Assembly (NCBI GenBank): GCA_012960415.1
Contig: DUBH01000041.1
Coordinates: 25,095 to 68,091 of the forward strand
Reading direction: 5' to 3'
DNA from: Henriciella sp.
GTDB lineage: Bacteria > Pseudomonadota > Alphaproteobacteria > Caulobacterales > Hyphomonadaceae
DNA: 42,997 bases
Shown here one piece after another: positions 32,817 to 42,124 of this stretch. Position numbers and translations under genes: made by a program. The stretch's first letter is position 1; each line of letters opens with the position of its first letter. The notes under the pieces are model-generated. The model had not been told where the DNA came from. It did not search any database and saw only the letters and a list, made by a program, of their open reading frames with translations.

Positions 32817-34022
32817 ATGACTGAAGCCTATATCTACGACGCTGTGCGCACCCCGCGCGGCAAGGGCAAACAGAGCGGTTCGCTGCACGAAATCACCTCG
32901 CTCTCGCTGGCCACGCAGGCCCTCCAAGCGATCCGTGACCGCAATGAGCTCGACACCAACTATGTCGATGATGTCGTTCTTGGCTGTGTTTCGCCTGTCG
33001 GTGAACAAGGCGGCGACATTGCCCGTATCGCGGTGCTGAACGCTGAATATGCCGAAACCACCGCCGGTGTTCAGGTCGACCGTTTCTGTGCCTCGGGCCT
33101 CGAAGCCTGTAACATGGCAGCCGCCAAGGTCATGACCGGCGAAGCCGACATGGCAATCGGCGGCGGCGTCGAAGCAATGTCACGCGTGCCGATGGGTGCT
33201 GCTGGCGGAGCCTGGTCGTCCGACCCTTCCATCGCGATCAAGTCCTACTTCGCCCCGCAGGGCGTTGGCGCAGACACGATTGCAACCAAATGGGGCTTCT
33301 CGCGCGATGACGTCGACGCCTATGCCATTGAGTCCCAGAAGCGTGCAGCAACTGCCTGGAAAGAAGGCCGCTTCTCCAAGTCCATCGTTCCGGTAAAGGA
33401 CCAGATGGGCGCGATCATACTCGACCATGATGAGCATATGCGTCCTGATGCTGACATGCAGTCGCTGGCTGGCCTCAACCCATCCTTCGCAGGCATGGGC
33501 GGCATGGGCTTCGACGAGGTCATTAAGCAGCGCTATCCAGAGCTGGAAAAGATCGATCACGTCCACCACGCCGGTAACTCCTCGGGTATCGTTGACGGTG
33601 CATCTGCAGTGCTCTTCGGCTCCAAGAAAATGGGCGAGCGTCTTGGCCTCAAGCCACGCGCGCGCATCAAGTCCATGGCTTCGATCGGTTCTGAGCCAGC
33701 CATCATGCTGACCGGCCCGACCGCCGTGTCGAAGAAGGCGCTCAAGAAGGCGGGCATGGAAGTCGGCGACATCGACATCTACGAGCTGAACGAAGCCTTC
33801 GCGTCGGTCCCGATGCTGATGATGCACCTTCTCGGCATTCCGCACGACAAGATGAACGTGAACGGCGGCGCGATTGCATTCGGTCACCCGCTTGGCGCGA
33901 CTGGCGGCATGCTGCTCGGCACCATGGTCGACGAGCTTGAGCGTTCCGACAAGGAAACTGCACTCGTCACGCTTTGCGTTGGTGCGGGCATGGGCACGGC
34001 CACGATCATCGAGCGTGTCTAG
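32817..34022 (+). CDS. fadA: acetyl-CoA C-acyltransferase (thiolase)
   Basis: The 401-residue enzyme cleaves 3-ketoacyl-CoA with CoA, the last step of beta-oxidation. The nucleophile is Cys91 in [11 protein letters not shown], followed by the His357 motif GHPLGATG and Cys387 in CVGAGMG. Length and motifs fit FadA/FadI-type thiolases. GAAAGGAG precedes the start. It lies between two small membrane-protein genes and upstream of the multifunctional fadB-type gene, so the two enzymes are likely to act together. Biosynthetic acetoacetyl-CoA thiolase is less likely given the operon. Confidence 0.94.
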   Translation: MTEAYIYDAVRTPRGKGKQSGSLHEITSLSLATQALQAIRDRNELDTNYVDDVVLGCVSPVGEQGGDIARIAVLNAEYAETTAGVQVDRFCASGLEACNMAAAKVMTGEADMAIGGGVEAMSRVPMGAAGGAWSSDPSIAIKSYFAPQGVGADTIATKWGFSRDDVDAYAIESQKRAATAWKEGRFSKSIVPVKDQMGAIILDHDEHMRPDADMQSLAGLNPSFAGMGGMGFDEVIKQRYPELEKIDHVHHAGNSSGIVDGASAVLFGSKKMGERLGLKPRARIKSMASIGSEPAIMLTGPTAVSKKALKKAGMEVGDIDIYELNEAFASVPMLMMHLLGIPHDKMNVNGGAIAFGHPLGATGGMLLGTMVDELERSDKETALVTLCVGAGMGTATIIERV

Positions 34023-34232
34023 ATGAGCAATGAGGCGTTCCAGAAAGGCCTGCCTGTTGGCATAGCCGTCGGCGTGGCAATAGGTGCCGCGATCGGGGCT
34101 GCGCTCGGCAATGTGGCCTTCATGGGCGCCGGCATTGCCATCGGCATTGCGCTTGCCCCCGCTTTCGGCAAGGCGCAGCTCGATCGGGAAAACTCTGAAG
34201 ACAAGACGGACGAAGACAGCCCGCAGGGCTGA
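34023..34232 (+). CDS. small Gly/Ala-rich membrane protein in beta-oxidation operon
   Basis: The ATG directly abuts the thiolase stop codon. The 69-aa product has a glycine-zipper-like hydrophobic stretch (about 10-48, VGIAVGVAIGAAIGAALG) that could form one long or two short membrane helices. It ends with a charged tail rich in Asp, Glu and Lys. No catalytic residues are seen and no family was recognised. It is the second small membrane protein in this operon, which supports a real role rather than a chance frame. Confidence 0.68.
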   Translation: MSNEAFQKGLPVGIAVGVAIGAAIGAALGNVAFMGAGIAIGIALAPAFGKAQLDRENSEDKTDEDSPQG

Positions 34233-34252
34233 GCTTCAAGAGGAAACACAAG

Positions 34253-36484
34253 ATGGAACTCGAAACATTCAAATTCGACATTGACGGCGATGGCATTGCG
34301 CACGCCGCCTTCGACGTGCCGGGCCGCAGCATGAACACGCTGACCGGTCAGGCCGTTCAGGACATCATCGCAATCGCCAAGGAAGTTGCCAGCAACGACA
34401 AGATCAAGGGCCTCGTCCTTTCGTCCGGCAAGCCTTCCGGCTTCTGTGCTGGCGCCGACCTTGGCGAAATGGGCAACCGTGCCGGTGCTGGCGACAGCTC
34501 CAGCAAGAGCGAAGACGAGAAGCTGAAAGAGCGCTTCAATCAGGGCTTCGCACTGAACAAGACGCTTCGTGAGCTTGAGACATGCGGCAAGCCGGTTGCC
34601 TGCGCACTGAACGGTCTTGCGCTCGGCGGCGGTCTCGAAGTGGCGCTCGCCTGTCACTACCGCGTTGCAGCCAATGACAATCCGAAGCAGCAATTCGGCC
34701 TGCCGGAAGCCAAGATTGGCCTCCTGCCAGGTGCCGGTGGTACGCAGCGCCTGCCACGTCTCGTCGGTGTTCAGGCTGCCCTGCCGCTAATCCTTCAGGG
34801 CGAAAGCTTCGACGCCGAAAAAGGCAAAGCCATGGGCGTTATCCAGGAGCTCGCACCTGGTGCAGAGGTCGTGGAGAAAGCCAAAGCCTGGGTGAAAGCG
34901 AACCCGACGGCCAAGGCGCCATGGGACGAAAAGGGATTCAAGGTTCCAGGCGGCGTGCCGCACAAGAGCCCTGGTGCCGGTCAGGTCATGACGATGGCGA
35001 ATGCCATGCTTCACGCCAAGACCTATGGCAACTTCCCGGCTCAGAAGAACATCCTGTCCTGCGTCTATGAAGGCATTCAGGTGCCAATCGATGCAGGCCT
35101 CCGGATCGAGACCCGCTACTTCATCAACACCCAGTCACGCCCGGAAGCCAAGGCGATGATCCGCTCGCTCTTCCTGTCGACGCAGGCCCTGTCCAAGGGC
35201 GGCAATCGTCCGGAAGGCTACCCGAAGACCGAGTTCAAGAAGATCGCGGTCATTGGCGCAGGCCTTATGGGTGCAGGCGTTGCTTATGTGCAGGCGAAAG
35301 CCGGCATTCCGACCGTGCTCGTCGATGTGTCCAAGGAAAACGCCGAGAAAGGCAAGGACTATTCCCGCCGTCTCGTCGAGAAGGACGTGTCACGCGGCAA
35401 GTCGACCAAGGAGAAGGGCGACAAGCTGCTCGACCTGATCACGACGACCGACAATTACGACGATGTGAAGGGCGCAGACCTGGTCATCGAGGCGGTCTTC
35501 GAGAACCAGGAATTGAAAGCCAAGATCACCGATCAGGCCGAAGCTGTGCTGGGCGAAGATGCTGTCTTCGGCTCCAACACGTCGACCCTGCCGATCACGG
35601 GTCTCGCCAAGGCATCGAAGCGCCCTGAGAACTTCATCGGCATCCACTTCTTCTCCCCAGTTGAGCGTATGGGTCTCGTCGAGATCATCTCTGGTGAGAA
35701 AACGTCCGAAGCGACGCTGGCCAAGGCGGTCGACTATGTCCTCGCCATCCGCAAGACCCCGATCGCGGTCAATGACAGCCGCGGCTTCTATACTTCGCGC
35801 TGCTTCGGCACCTATACGCGCGAAGGCATGGAAATGCTGGCAGAAGGCATCAAGCCTGCGATCATCGAGAATGTCGGTCGTCAGTCCGGTATGCCGATGG
35901 GCCCGCTAGAAGTGTCCGACTCCGTTGGGCTCGACACGGCCCTGAAGGTGACCCGCGCAACGGCAGAGGCCATGGGCGTCGACATCCAGAAGGATGACCG
36001 CACCCAGTTCCTCGCTTGGCTCGTCGAAGACAGTGGCCGCGTCGGCCGCAAGGCTGGCAAGGGCTTCTACGACTATAATGAGAAGGGCAAGCCAGAGCGC
36101 CTCTGGCCAGACCTGAACACCCGCATCGATGTGAAAGTCGATGAGTGCCCGCCTGAGTTGAAGAAGCACTACATCAACCGCCTCCTGATCCGTCAGGCGA
36201 TTGAGGTTGCCCGCTGCTTCGAGGAAGGCGTCATCACCGATGCCCGCGATGCCGATATCGGCTCGATCCTCGCCTGGGGCTTTGCGCCTTATACGGGCGG
36301 CTGCTGCTCCTATGTGGATCTTGTCTGGGGCATCAAAGCCTTCGTTGAGGAAGCCACCAAAATGGAAGAGAAGTATGGTGAACGCTTCAAGGTGCCCGAG
36401 CTTCTTAAGGACATGGCTGCCAAGGGTGAAGGCTTCTATGACCGATTCCCACCGGGCGGCGTAAAGGCAAGAGTCGCCGCATAA
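34253..36484 (+). CDS. fadJ: 3-hydroxyacyl-CoA dehydrogenase / enoyl-CoA hydratase (FadB/FadJ type)
   Basis: This 743-residue bifunctional enzyme hydrates enoyl-CoA and oxidises the 3-hydroxyacyl-CoA with NAD+. The hydratase domain (1-200) has both catalytic glutamates, Glu129 ([10 protein letters not shown]) and Glu152 (GLPEAKIG), plus CAGADL for the oxyanion hole. The dehydrogenase part has the GAGLMGAG motif at 335-342 and His465 in [10 protein letters not shown]. An insertion rich in Ser and Lys (about 76-92) sits in the hydratase domain. AGAGGAAAC precedes the start. It closes the operon, followed by a strong terminator. Confidence 0.94.
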   Translation: MELETFKFDIDGDGIAHAAFDVPGRSMNTLTGQAVQDIIAIAKEVASNDKIKGLVLSSGKPSGFCAGADLGEMGNRAGAGDSSSKSEDEKLKERFNQGFALNKTLRELETCGKPVACALNGLALGGGLEVALACHYRVAANDNPKQQFGLPEAKIGLLPGAGGTQRLPRLVGVQAALPLILQGESFDAEKGKAMGVIQELAPGAEVVEKAKAWVKANPTAKAPWDEKGFKVPGGVPHKSPGAGQVMTMANAMLHAKTYGNFPAQKNILSCVYEGIQVPIDAGLRIETRYFINTQSRPEAKAMIRSLFLSTQALSKGGNRPEGYPKTEFKKIAVIGAGLMGAGVAYVQAKAGIPTVLVDVSKENAEKGKDYSRRLVEKDVSRGKSTKEKGDKLLDLITTTDNYDDVKGADLVIEAVFENQELKAKITDQAEAVLGEDAVFGSNTSTLPITGLAKASKRPENFIGIHFFSPVERMGLVEIISGEKTSEATLAKAVDYVLAIRKTPIAVNDSRGFYTSRCFGTYTREGMEMLAEGIKPAIIENVGRQSGMPMGPLEVSDSVGLDTALKVTRATAEAMGVDIQKDDRTQFLAWLVEDSGRVGRKAGKGFYDYNEKGKPERLWPDLNTRIDVKVDECPPELKKHYINRLLIRQAIEVARCFEEGVITDARDADIGSILAWGFAPYTGGCCSYVDLVWGIKAFVEEATKMEEKYGERFKVPELLKDMAAKGEGFYDRFPPGGVKARVAA

Positions 36485-36508
36485 GCGACGATCCGAAACT
36501 AAAAGCAG

Positions 36509-36534
36509 AAGGCCGAGGCAGTCGCCTCGGCCTT
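36509..36534 (+). terminator. rho-independent terminator of the beta-oxidation operon
   Basis: AAGGCCGAGGC (36509-36519) pairs with GCCTCGGCCTT (36524-36534), 11 bp with a four-base loop, followed by TTCTTTTTTT. It lies 25 bases after the stop of the multifunctional enzyme and is the clear end of the operon. Confidence 0.93.
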
Positions 36535-36620
36535 TTCTTTTTTGTAATTACAATACCTTACAATGAATACACCTGAAGTATAAAATTTTAATCTGTAGTA
36601 TTCCCTATTACCCCTTATGA

Positions 36621-36635
36621 ATGTGTGTTCCACAT
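36621..36635. promoter_or_regulatory. possible TetR operator
   Basis: ATGTG-TGTTC-CACAT is a five-base-arm inverted repeat 26 bases before the TetR start. The region 36535-36620 before it is strikingly A+T-rich and should contain the promoter. The arms are short, so this is a weak call. Confidence 0.35.
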
Positions 36636-36660
36636 GAGAGGCTCGTGACAGGGGAATTTC

Positions 36661-37296
36661 ATGGCCAGACCAGCGGGCGTTAAAAATCAGGATTATGAAG
36701 AAAAGCGCGTCGCGCTTCTCGATGCGATGATCAGTCATGTGGAGCGTGAGGACGTCGTCCAACCTTCTCTGCGCCAGCTCGCCATTGCCGCTGGTGTGTC
36801 TGATATCAATCTCAAGCACTATTTCGGAGACCGCCGCGGTGTGGTGATCGCGCTATTCAAGCATATGCGTGACACAACCAGGCAGGTGCGGGCCGCGATG
36901 CGCAGCCCCTTCCAGTCCGTCAGCGAAGCGATTGAGGATTATGTCCGGCTCGCAAGCCAGGCGGGCACGGATGCGCCCTATATCCGGCGGCACGTATTTG
37001 CATTGCGCGAAGCGATCGCCGACAGCGAGGTCTATCGTCACTATGTCGTCGAGATTCTTGAGCCTGCGGCTGAAGCGATGTCCGAGAGACTCGTTGCATC
37101 AAGCAACGGCGCCATGACGCCGGAAGCCGCGCACCAGGCCGGGACGCACATTGTGTTCAACTCGATGTTTCTCGGCATGCAGAAAGCGATGGATCCGTCG
37201 GACATCGATGCCAAGGAGTTCAGAGCAAAGCTTGAGCGCTTCGGCCGCTGGATGGCCGCAGGCCTTGAAGCTGAACTCAAGACCGTCGCCGCCTGA
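36661..37296 (+). CDS. TetR-family transcriptional regulator
   Basis: The 211-aa protein has an N-terminal HTH (about 15-60: LLDAMISHVE, SLRQLAIAAGVSDINLKHYFGDRRGV) in place of the usual TxFYNYF end of helix 3, and a helical ligand domain to the C-terminus. It may regulate the neighbouring fatty-acid genes, as TetR proteins often do, but it is separated by a terminator and has its own AT-rich promoter region. It probably represses itself. The ligand is unknown. Confidence 0.9.
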   Translation: MARPAGVKNQDYEEKRVALLDAMISHVEREDVVQPSLRQLAIAAGVSDINLKHYFGDRRGVVIALFKHMRDTTRQVRAAMRSPFQSVSEAIEDYVRLASQAGTDAPYIRRHVFALREAIADSEVYRHYVVEILEPAAEAMSERLVASSNGAMTPEAAHQAGTHIVFNSMFLGMQKAMDPSDIDAKEFRAKLERFGRWMAAGLEAELKTVAA

Positions 37297-37311
37297 AAGA
37301 CACCCAACAAA

Positions 37312-37339
37312 AAGGCCGCAACATTGCTGCTGCGGCCTT
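37312..37339. terminator. bidirectional rho-independent terminator
   Basis: AAGGCCGCA (37312-37320) pairs with TGCGGCCTT (37331-37339). On the plus strand ATCGTTTTCGT follows; on the minus strand TTTTTGTT. It lies between the convergent TetR (ends 37296) and OmpA-type (ends 37364) genes and should serve both, better for the minus-strand gene. Confidence 0.85.
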
Positions 37340-37363
37340 ATCGTTTTCGTCTAGCCTGAAAGA

Positions 37364-38008
37364 TTAGCTGGTCGTGACCGGCGTAAGCAGGACTTCAACG
37401 CGGCGGTTCGCTGCGCGACCAGCCTGCGTGTCATTGCTTGCGATCGGCTGGGTCTCACCGCGGCCATAGGCAGAGATGCGAACCGCATCGACACCGCGAC
37501 TCACGAAGTAATTAGCAACCGTGTTGGCGCGCTGCTCTGACAGGCGCATGTTGTAATCATCAGGGCCGTCAGCACTGGCGTGGCCGACGACATCAACGCG
37601 GGTGGATGGGTATTCCTGAAGCACACCAGCGATTTCGTTCAGCGGGCCATAGGCGCTCGACTGAAGCTCTGCGCTGTTGACGGTGAAGTTCACGCTGGAA
37701 TTCGATGGCATGGTGAGCGCGATCTGGTCGCCCTGACGCTCAACCTGGATCTGGGAGTTGGCGGTGCGCTCACGAAGGGCGCGCTCCTGGCGATCCATAT
37801 AGGTGCCGACTGCGCCGCCAGCGAGGGCGCCAACTGCTGCGCCAATAGCCGCGTTGCGGCCATCATCGCCGCCTGCGAGCGTACCGAGTGCTGCACCTGC
37901 AAGTGCACCGCCGCCAGCGCCATAGGCCTGGTTCTGGGAAAGGCCGGTGCCTTCACATGCGGTAAGCACAAATGCTGCTGCGGCTGCGCCAATCATCATC
38001 TTGTTCAT
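37364..38008 (-). CDS. OmpA-family outer membrane lipoprotein
   Basis: The 214-residue protein starts at 38008 with AGGAG nine bases upstream. The lipobox LTAC places the lipidated Cys at 18. A glycine-zipper segment follows (about 30-70, GAGGGALAGAALGTLAGG), then a linker and the OmpA C-terminal peptidoglycan-binding domain (about 110-205) with VVGHASADGP, RLSEQRANTVANYF and NRRVEV. It should anchor the outer membrane to peptidoglycan. It resembles YiaD-like proteins with a glycine-zipper N-terminus rather than Pal, and has no tol genes nearby. Confidence 0.93.
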   Translation of the reverse strand: MNKMMIGAAAAAFVLTACEGTGLSQNQAYGAGGGALAGAALGTLAGGDDGRNAAIGAAVGALAGGAVGTYMDRQERALRERTANSQIQVERQGDQIALTMPSNSSVNFTVNSAELQSSAYGPLNEIAGVLQEYPSTRVDVVGHASADGPDDYNMRLSEQRANTVANYFVSRGVDAVRISAYGRGETQPIASNDTQAGRAANRRVEVLLTPVTTS

Positions 38009-38137
38009 ACTATATCTCCTCATGAAGCTTTGCCCCCTACCCTTTTGGAGGAGGTGTTTGATCGGAAACGTTCACTTTCTGACTTCGTTCCAATACGCTT
38101 TGACGACATTAGCGTTTCACAATGAATACAGGGCAAC

Positions 38138-38806
38138 ATGTGCGGAAGATTTTTTAGACACGGCGTTACTTGGTCCGACTTTCATGCCTGGCTGAACCTG
38201 ATCCCACCAGATGAGGTCGACCCACCTGAAGCGACTTACAATGCCGCACCGGGCTCATACCAACCCATCCTGCGCACGGCGCATGGGGGTCATGTCGAAC
38301 TCGCGCCCGCGCTATGGGGTCTGGTTCCTTCCTGGTGGAAAAAGCCGCTCAAGGAAAAGACGTTCACCACATTCAATGCCAAGTCCGAGACGGTGGCGGA
38401 GAAGCCGGTCTTTCGCGGCGCCTATCGCCATCATCGCTGCCTCATCCCCGTTAGCGGCTATTATGAGTGGACAGGAAGGAAAGGCGCAAAGACGCCCTTC
38501 GCGATCGGCCTGCGAAACCGGCGGCATTTCTGTCTTGCCGGTCTCTATGTCGTTGCCCTGATCGACGGGTCAGAGCTGCACAGCTTCACCGTCCTTACGA
38601 CCGACGCGAATGAGGCGACATCTGGCGTGCATCATCGCATGCCCGTTATCCTGCAGCAGTCAGATTTCGCGCGATGGCTGGATGTCAGCGAGAAGGTGGA
38701 CGACCTGATGACACCGTTCCCGTCCGAAGACATGACCGTCTGGCCCGTCCGTCCGGATGTCGGGAATGTGCGCAACAATCATCCGGATTTGCTCTTGGAA
38801 CGATGA
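38138..38806 (+). CDS. SOS-response-associated peptidase, HMCES/YedK family
   Basis: The protein protects abasic sites in single-stranded DNA by forming a covalent link through its N-terminal cysteine. Cys2 follows the initiator Met (MCGRFF), and the other active-site residues are Asn35 (YNAAPG), Glu110 (SGYYEW) and His165/166 (HHRMPV). FNAKSET and the C-terminal VRNNHPDLL are also typical. Length is 222 aa, normal for the family. The start requires Met-Cys and is therefore certain. No alphaproteobacterial LexA box (GTTC-N7-GTTC) was found upstream. Confidence 0.94.
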   Translation: MCGRFFRHGVTWSDFHAWLNLIPPDEVDPPEATYNAAPGSYQPILRTAHGGHVELAPALWGLVPSWWKKPLKEKTFTTFNAKSETVAEKPVFRGAYRHHRCLIPVSGYYEWTGRKGAKTPFAIGLRNRRHFCLAGLYVVALIDGSELHSFTVLTTDANEATSGVHHRMPVILQQSDFARWLDVSEKVDDLMTPFPSEDMTVWPVRPDVGNVRNNHPDLLLER

Positions 38807-38863
38807 GCCGCTAGAACCGTCAGTGTGACAGTTTATTAAAGCTTTTCGGACATTAGTGTAACG

Positions 38864-38923
38864 ATGCGCACCATATATTTTATCTTCGTCGGCCTGCTCA
38901 CCATCGCTGCTATCGCAGCCTGA
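38864..38923 (+). CDS. possible 19-residue hydrophobic peptide
   Basis: A short frame encodes MRTIYFIFVGLLTIAAIAA in the gap between the HMCES gene and the esterase. It looks like a membrane helix or a signal peptide without a body. There is no clear ribosome binding site, though an AT-rich stretch precedes it. It could be a real small protein or chance. The rest of the 152-base gap shows nothing. Confidence 0.25.
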   Translation: MRTIYFIFVGLLTIAAIAA

Positions 38924-38958
38924 TCTGAGCGCCTGACCGGACTGCGCCGCTAGCGAGC

Positions 38959-40008
38959 TCAGTCTTCGTCGATCTCGAACGATTTGTAGGCTTCGGCGAC
39001 CAGCGAAACGATCTCCTCGCATGCCCTGCGGGCAGCTGGGACCACGCCCGTGAAGGCCGTGAAGCCGTGTGCGAGGCTGTCATAACACTTGTAGCTTACC
39101 TTCACACCGGCCTTGCGGAGAAGTTGGGCATAGGCGGCGCCATCATCGACAAGCGGATCGAAACCAGCCGTTGCGATGATCGCCTGTGGTAGCTTTTCGA
39201 GGTACGCCTCGCGGGCCGGTGACAGGCGCACATCGGCGCGGTCCTGACCCTCTGGGATATATTGCTCCATGAACCAGCGCATCGTGTCGGCATTCAGCGG
39301 GTAGGTCTCGCCATAGGTCTGATAGGACGGAAACTCGCGGTCGATATCTGTCGCGGGATAGATCAGAAGCTGCAGAAGCGGCACGGGCTTACGCTCACGC
39401 ACCATTTCCTGTGCAACGACTGCAGAGAAATTGCCGCCCATACTGTCGTCGCCAATCGTTGCCACACCGGCAGGCGCGCCATACTTGCGAGCATTGCGCA
39501 GCGCCCAGTCATAAGCGTCGATACAATCTTCGAGGCCTGCCGGGAATTGATGCTCCGGCGCGAGGCGATAATCGACGGACAGGACCGGGCACTTCGCCGC
39601 CTTGGCGATCATCGTGCAGAAGACATGGCAGGTCTCAAGGTCGCCAATTACGCCGCCACCAAAATGGTAATACACCATCATGGGCGCGCCGGAATCCTGA
39701 TTGTCAGGACGATAGATGCGCACTGGTATCTGGTGGCCGTCGGACGCCTTGATGGCAGCGTCCTCCCAGCTCACACCGGGTTCTGGCTTATCCGCGAACA
39801 TGGCCAGACCGCCAGCAGAGGCAGCACGCGCCTCTTGGGGGGTCAGGCTCGACATCGCTGGTTGGGCTTTTGCGCCGGTCATCATGAACTGGAAGCGCGG
39901 GTCGAGCGTGCGCCCGCCAAGCTCTAGCGGCTTGCCACCGGACAGCCTGAGAAGAAGGCTATCAGGAAGCTTCAGAAGCAGTTTTGCGATCGTGGCCTGC
40001 AGGCTCAT
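38959..40008 (-). CDS. alpha/beta hydrolase, hormone-sensitive lipase family
   Basis: This 349-residue esterase belongs to the HSL (type IV) family. The oxyanion motif is HFGGG (115-119), where most have HGGG. The nucleophile is Ser189 in GDDSMGGN; the usual motif is GDSAGG, so the first Gly of GxSxG is Asp here. SVDYRLAPEHQFPAG, FDPLVDDG and HGFT provide the rest of the fold and catalytic Asp and His. It should hydrolyse short-chain acyl esters in the cytoplasm. It lies 12 bases after the TetR gene on the same strand, so the two are one operon under that regulator. Confidence 0.92.
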   Translation of the reverse strand: MSLQATIAKLLLKLPDSLLLRLSGGKPLELGGRTLDPRFQFMMTGAKAQPAMSSLTPQEARAASAGGLAMFADKPEPGVSWEDAAIKASDGHQIPVRIYRPDNQDSGAPMMVYYHFGGGVIGDLETCHVFCTMIAKAAKCPVLSVDYRLAPEHQFPAGLEDCIDAYDWALRNARKYGAPAGVATIGDDSMGGNFSAVVAQEMVRERKPVPLLQLLIYPATDIDREFPSYQTYGETYPLNADTMRWFMEQYIPEGQDRADVRLSPAREAYLEKLPQAIIATAGFDPLVDDGAAYAQLLRKAGVKVSYKCYDSLAHGFTAFTGVVPAARRACEEIVSLVAEAYKSFEIDED

Positions 40009-40020
40009 TGGCGTACACCC

Positions 40021-40653
40021 TCAGCTATTGCTTTTGGACGCCAGCGCACCTGCCCCATGCAGGAAGAGCTGCGTCGCAAACTCCGTTGCCCCTCTAGTGT
40101 CGACCGGCCGGCGCATTAGCATATGGTCACCCACCTCGCGCGCAATACCAATTGCAGCCGCCGTCAGAAATCCTGAGTCGGCCAACGACAGACCCGTCGA
40201 CTTAGCAACCTGCTCAAGGTCGGTGCGAATTTCCTCGAAAACCGCCTGCATCTCGGGCGTATCAACCCGCACGCCGATCATGGCCGCATGGGGCGCGCCT
40301 TGCCGGATCGCCTCCTCATTTTCCTCATTCAGGAATTGGAAATAGGCGCTGTAAGCTTCCAGAAGGTAATCCTGCAGCGAAGACGCATTTTCGCGGATCG
40401 CCGCGAGGCGCGGGCGGAAGCGTCGCACACCCTCATCGGCCAGCGCTTCGAAGACTTCTTCCTTTGACCGAAAATAGTTGTAGAAAGTGCCTGCCGCGAG
40501 ATCGGTCTCGCGGATGATGTCGCGTACCGTGGTCGCCTCCGCCCCTAAACGGGCAAAGACCTGCCGGGCCGCCTCGAGAATGGCCTGGCGGTTTGCCGCC
40601 TTGGTCCTGGCCCGCTTGCCCTGCCCTTGTGCCGCTTGCGCCGCTGCCACCAT
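40021..40653 (-). CDS. TetR-family transcriptional regulator of the esterase operon
   Basis: The 210-aa protein has a classical TetR HTH (about 20-65: RQAILEAARQVFARLG, TTVRDIIRETDLAAGTFYNYFRSKEEV) and an all-helical ligand domain. It is encoded directly upstream of the HSL-family esterase, so it probably represses both. A six-base-arm inverted repeat at 40663-40692 overlaps the promoter region and is a candidate operator. Effector unknown; an ester, acyl-CoA or lipid is likely by analogy. Confidence 0.93.
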   Translation of the reverse strand: MVAAAQAAQGQGKRARTKAANRQAILEAARQVFARLGAEATTVRDIIRETDLAAGTFYNYFRSKEEVFEALADEGVRRFRPRLAAIRENASSLQDYLLEAYSAYFQFLNEENEEAIRQGAPHAAMIGVRVDTPEMQAVFEEIRTDLEQVAKSTGLSLADSGFLTAAAIGIAREVGDHMLMRRPVDTRGATEFATQLFLHGAGALASKSNS

Positions 40654-40662
40654 GAAAAGCCC

Positions 40663-40692
40663 CTGATCTGTAACAGTTTTAGCAGTGATCAG
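40663..40692. promoter_or_regulatory. inverted repeat, possible TetR operator
   Basis: CTGATC (40663-40668) pairs with GATCAG (40687-40692) around 18 bases that include TGTAACAGTTTTAGCAGT. It lies 10-40 bases before the TetR start and overlaps the end of the upstream DUF6498 gene. It could be the regulator's site or only a weak terminator. Confidence is low. Confidence 0.4.
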
Positions 40693-41384
40693 ATTGGTGA
40701 CGCTTCGTCAACTTTAGGTCCATGATGGGCTGTGATTTCCTGCTGGCGGCGGACCGACTGCAACGCCCCCCATGCCGCTCTTAGCAGAATAAGGGCAAGG
40801 ACACCGATCAATGGCTCACCGAGGAAAATGAGCAGGCCAAAGCCCGCAAACAAAGCGAAGTGTAAGACGACAATGCGCCCATAGGGCTTGCCCATTTCCG
40901 AAATCAGATCTGTTTCGCGATATTCACCGCGAAGGAGGAAGTCGCGCACAAAAAGAAAAAGCTGGAGCGCGAGAATCGCGCCGAGAAACCAGACCATCCC
41001 GTCTCCGGTCGACAGCGCATAGCGGATCAGGCCGGACGGACTGATTTCAAAATTGCCCCCAGCACTGCCCTGTATCTCTGCGAAGGCCATCAGGAATATA
41101 CCGTGCACGAAACAGAACATGCCATAGTGGAAGGTAAAAAATGCCCCGAATGCGAGCGCTGCAATAATCGCTGCGACCCCGGTGCCTGCCGCCGCGGCGA
41201 CCATGCGAAGCAAGGTAATGAAACCGATGACGAGGTTTTCGAGCCAGTAGAGCATCACCAGGGCCGCCGCGCCCCAGCCAAACTGGAAAATGGCTACGAC
41301 GGGGACGAGGTCGACCGCGAGGACCAGCCAGGAAACAGGGTCGCGATAAGCCTGCGCCAGCGCGGCCGGTGTCAGTTTTCGCAT
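40689..41384 (-). CDS. DUF6498 integral membrane protein
   Basis: This 231-aa protein has about six predicted membrane helices. LYWLENLVIGFITLLRM followed by FFTFHYGMFCFVHGIFLM matches the DUF6498 family, whose function is unknown; the conserved His, Tyr, Cys and Glu within helices could bind a cofactor or metal. It ends with a hydrophilic tail (RRQQEITAHHGPK). It lies between the TetR/esterase pair and the M23 peptidase gene on the same strand. No separate regulator is apparent. Confidence 0.82.
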   Translation of the reverse strand: MRKLTPAALAQAYRDPVSWLVLAVDLVPVVAIFQFGWGAAALVMLYWLENLVIGFITLLRMVAAAAGTGVAAIIAALAFGAFFTFHYGMFCFVHGIFLMAFAEIQGSAGGNFEISPSGLIRYALSTGDGMVWFLGAILALQLFLFVRDFLLRGEYRETDLISEMGKPYGRIVVLHFALFAGFGLLIFLGEPLIGVLALILLRAAWGALQSVRRQQEITAHHGPKVDEASPI

Positions 41385-41406
41385 TGTCGGGGCCCCCGTC
41401 CCTTGA

Positions 41407-42102
41407 TCAGTATGACGCGCTTTGCGTCAAATAAGCCGGGAAGGAAAGTGGATTATGCGCGGTCAGGCTGCTTGGGTAGCTACCGGTCAACACTTCGAAA
41501 TGAAGATGGACACCGGTGCTGCGGCCCGTCGTGCCCATGATGCCGAGCGGCTGGCCAAACCCGATTACCTGTCCGGCCTCGACGCGGGCCTCGATATTCG
41601 CGAGATGAGCATAGCGCGTGAATATGCCCTGCCCGTGATCGATCAGAATGGTATTACCGAAGCTCGGACTGCGCTTGGCTTCGCGGATCGTGCCGGGCGC
41701 AGCTGAGTAGACCATGCCGGCGGGCCGTGAGCGGACATCCAGGCCCTTATGGGTGCGTCCCATCCGGTGACCGAAGCCCGACGTCATGCATGCATTATTG
41801 GTCGGCACAGCGGCGATGACGACCTTGCCGTCCACCAAGACGATCGGATTGAAGTTCAGGACCCGGAAGTCCGCGTCATATTCGAATGCATTTGTTATCG
41901 TGCTGTTTGGACAGAGGAACAGCTCGGCATCGGGCTGAAAGGGCCCCTGTTCTGCGCTGACGCTCGCCGTGGTCGTAATCGCGCTGGGCGGCGCGACACG
42001 GCCATCCATCGGGAAGGAGACGGGGGCTGGTGTGGTGCTACAGGCGGTCGCCAGAAATAGTCCTGTAAGGCAAGCGAGCACGGTGCGCAGCATGAGAGCC
42101 AT
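41407..42102 (-). CDS. M23-family metallopeptidase lipoprotein
   Basis: The protein has a lipoprotein-like signal (TVLACLTGLFLATAC, Cys21) and a C-terminal M23 (LytM) endopeptidase domain. Zinc ligands are His118 and Asp122 (HKGLD) and His201 in GVHLHFE, with His199 catalytic. GTTGRSTG is typical of the fold. It should cut peptidoglycan cross-links at the cell envelope. All active-site residues are present, so it is likely enzymatically active rather than an EnvC/NlpD-type activator. Starts at 42102 or 42093 are possible; an upstream start at 42156 lacks a signal peptide close to its N-terminus. Confidence 0.91.
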   Translation of the reverse strand: MALMLRTVLACLTGLFLATACSTTPAPVSFPMDGRVAPPSAITTTASVSAEQGPFQPDAELFLCPNSTITNAFEYDADFRVLNFNPIVLVDGKVVIAAVPTNNACMTSGFGHRMGRTHKGLDVRSRPAGMVYSAAPGTIREAKRSPSFGNTILIDHGQGIFTRYAHLANIEARVEAGQVIGFGQPLGIMGTTGRSTGVHLHFEVLTGSYPSSLTAHNPLSFPAYLTQSASY

Positions 42103-42124
42103 CCATGAGGTCAGTAACCCGAGG

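Noticed and set aside
38070-38090. GTTC-N13-GTTC upstream of the HMCES gene as a LexA box
   Set aside because: The alphaproteobacterial LexA box is GTTC-N7-GTTC; the spacing is wrong. A GAAC-N13-GAAC before the helicase at 19402-19422 was rejected for the same reason, although the equal spacing is curious.
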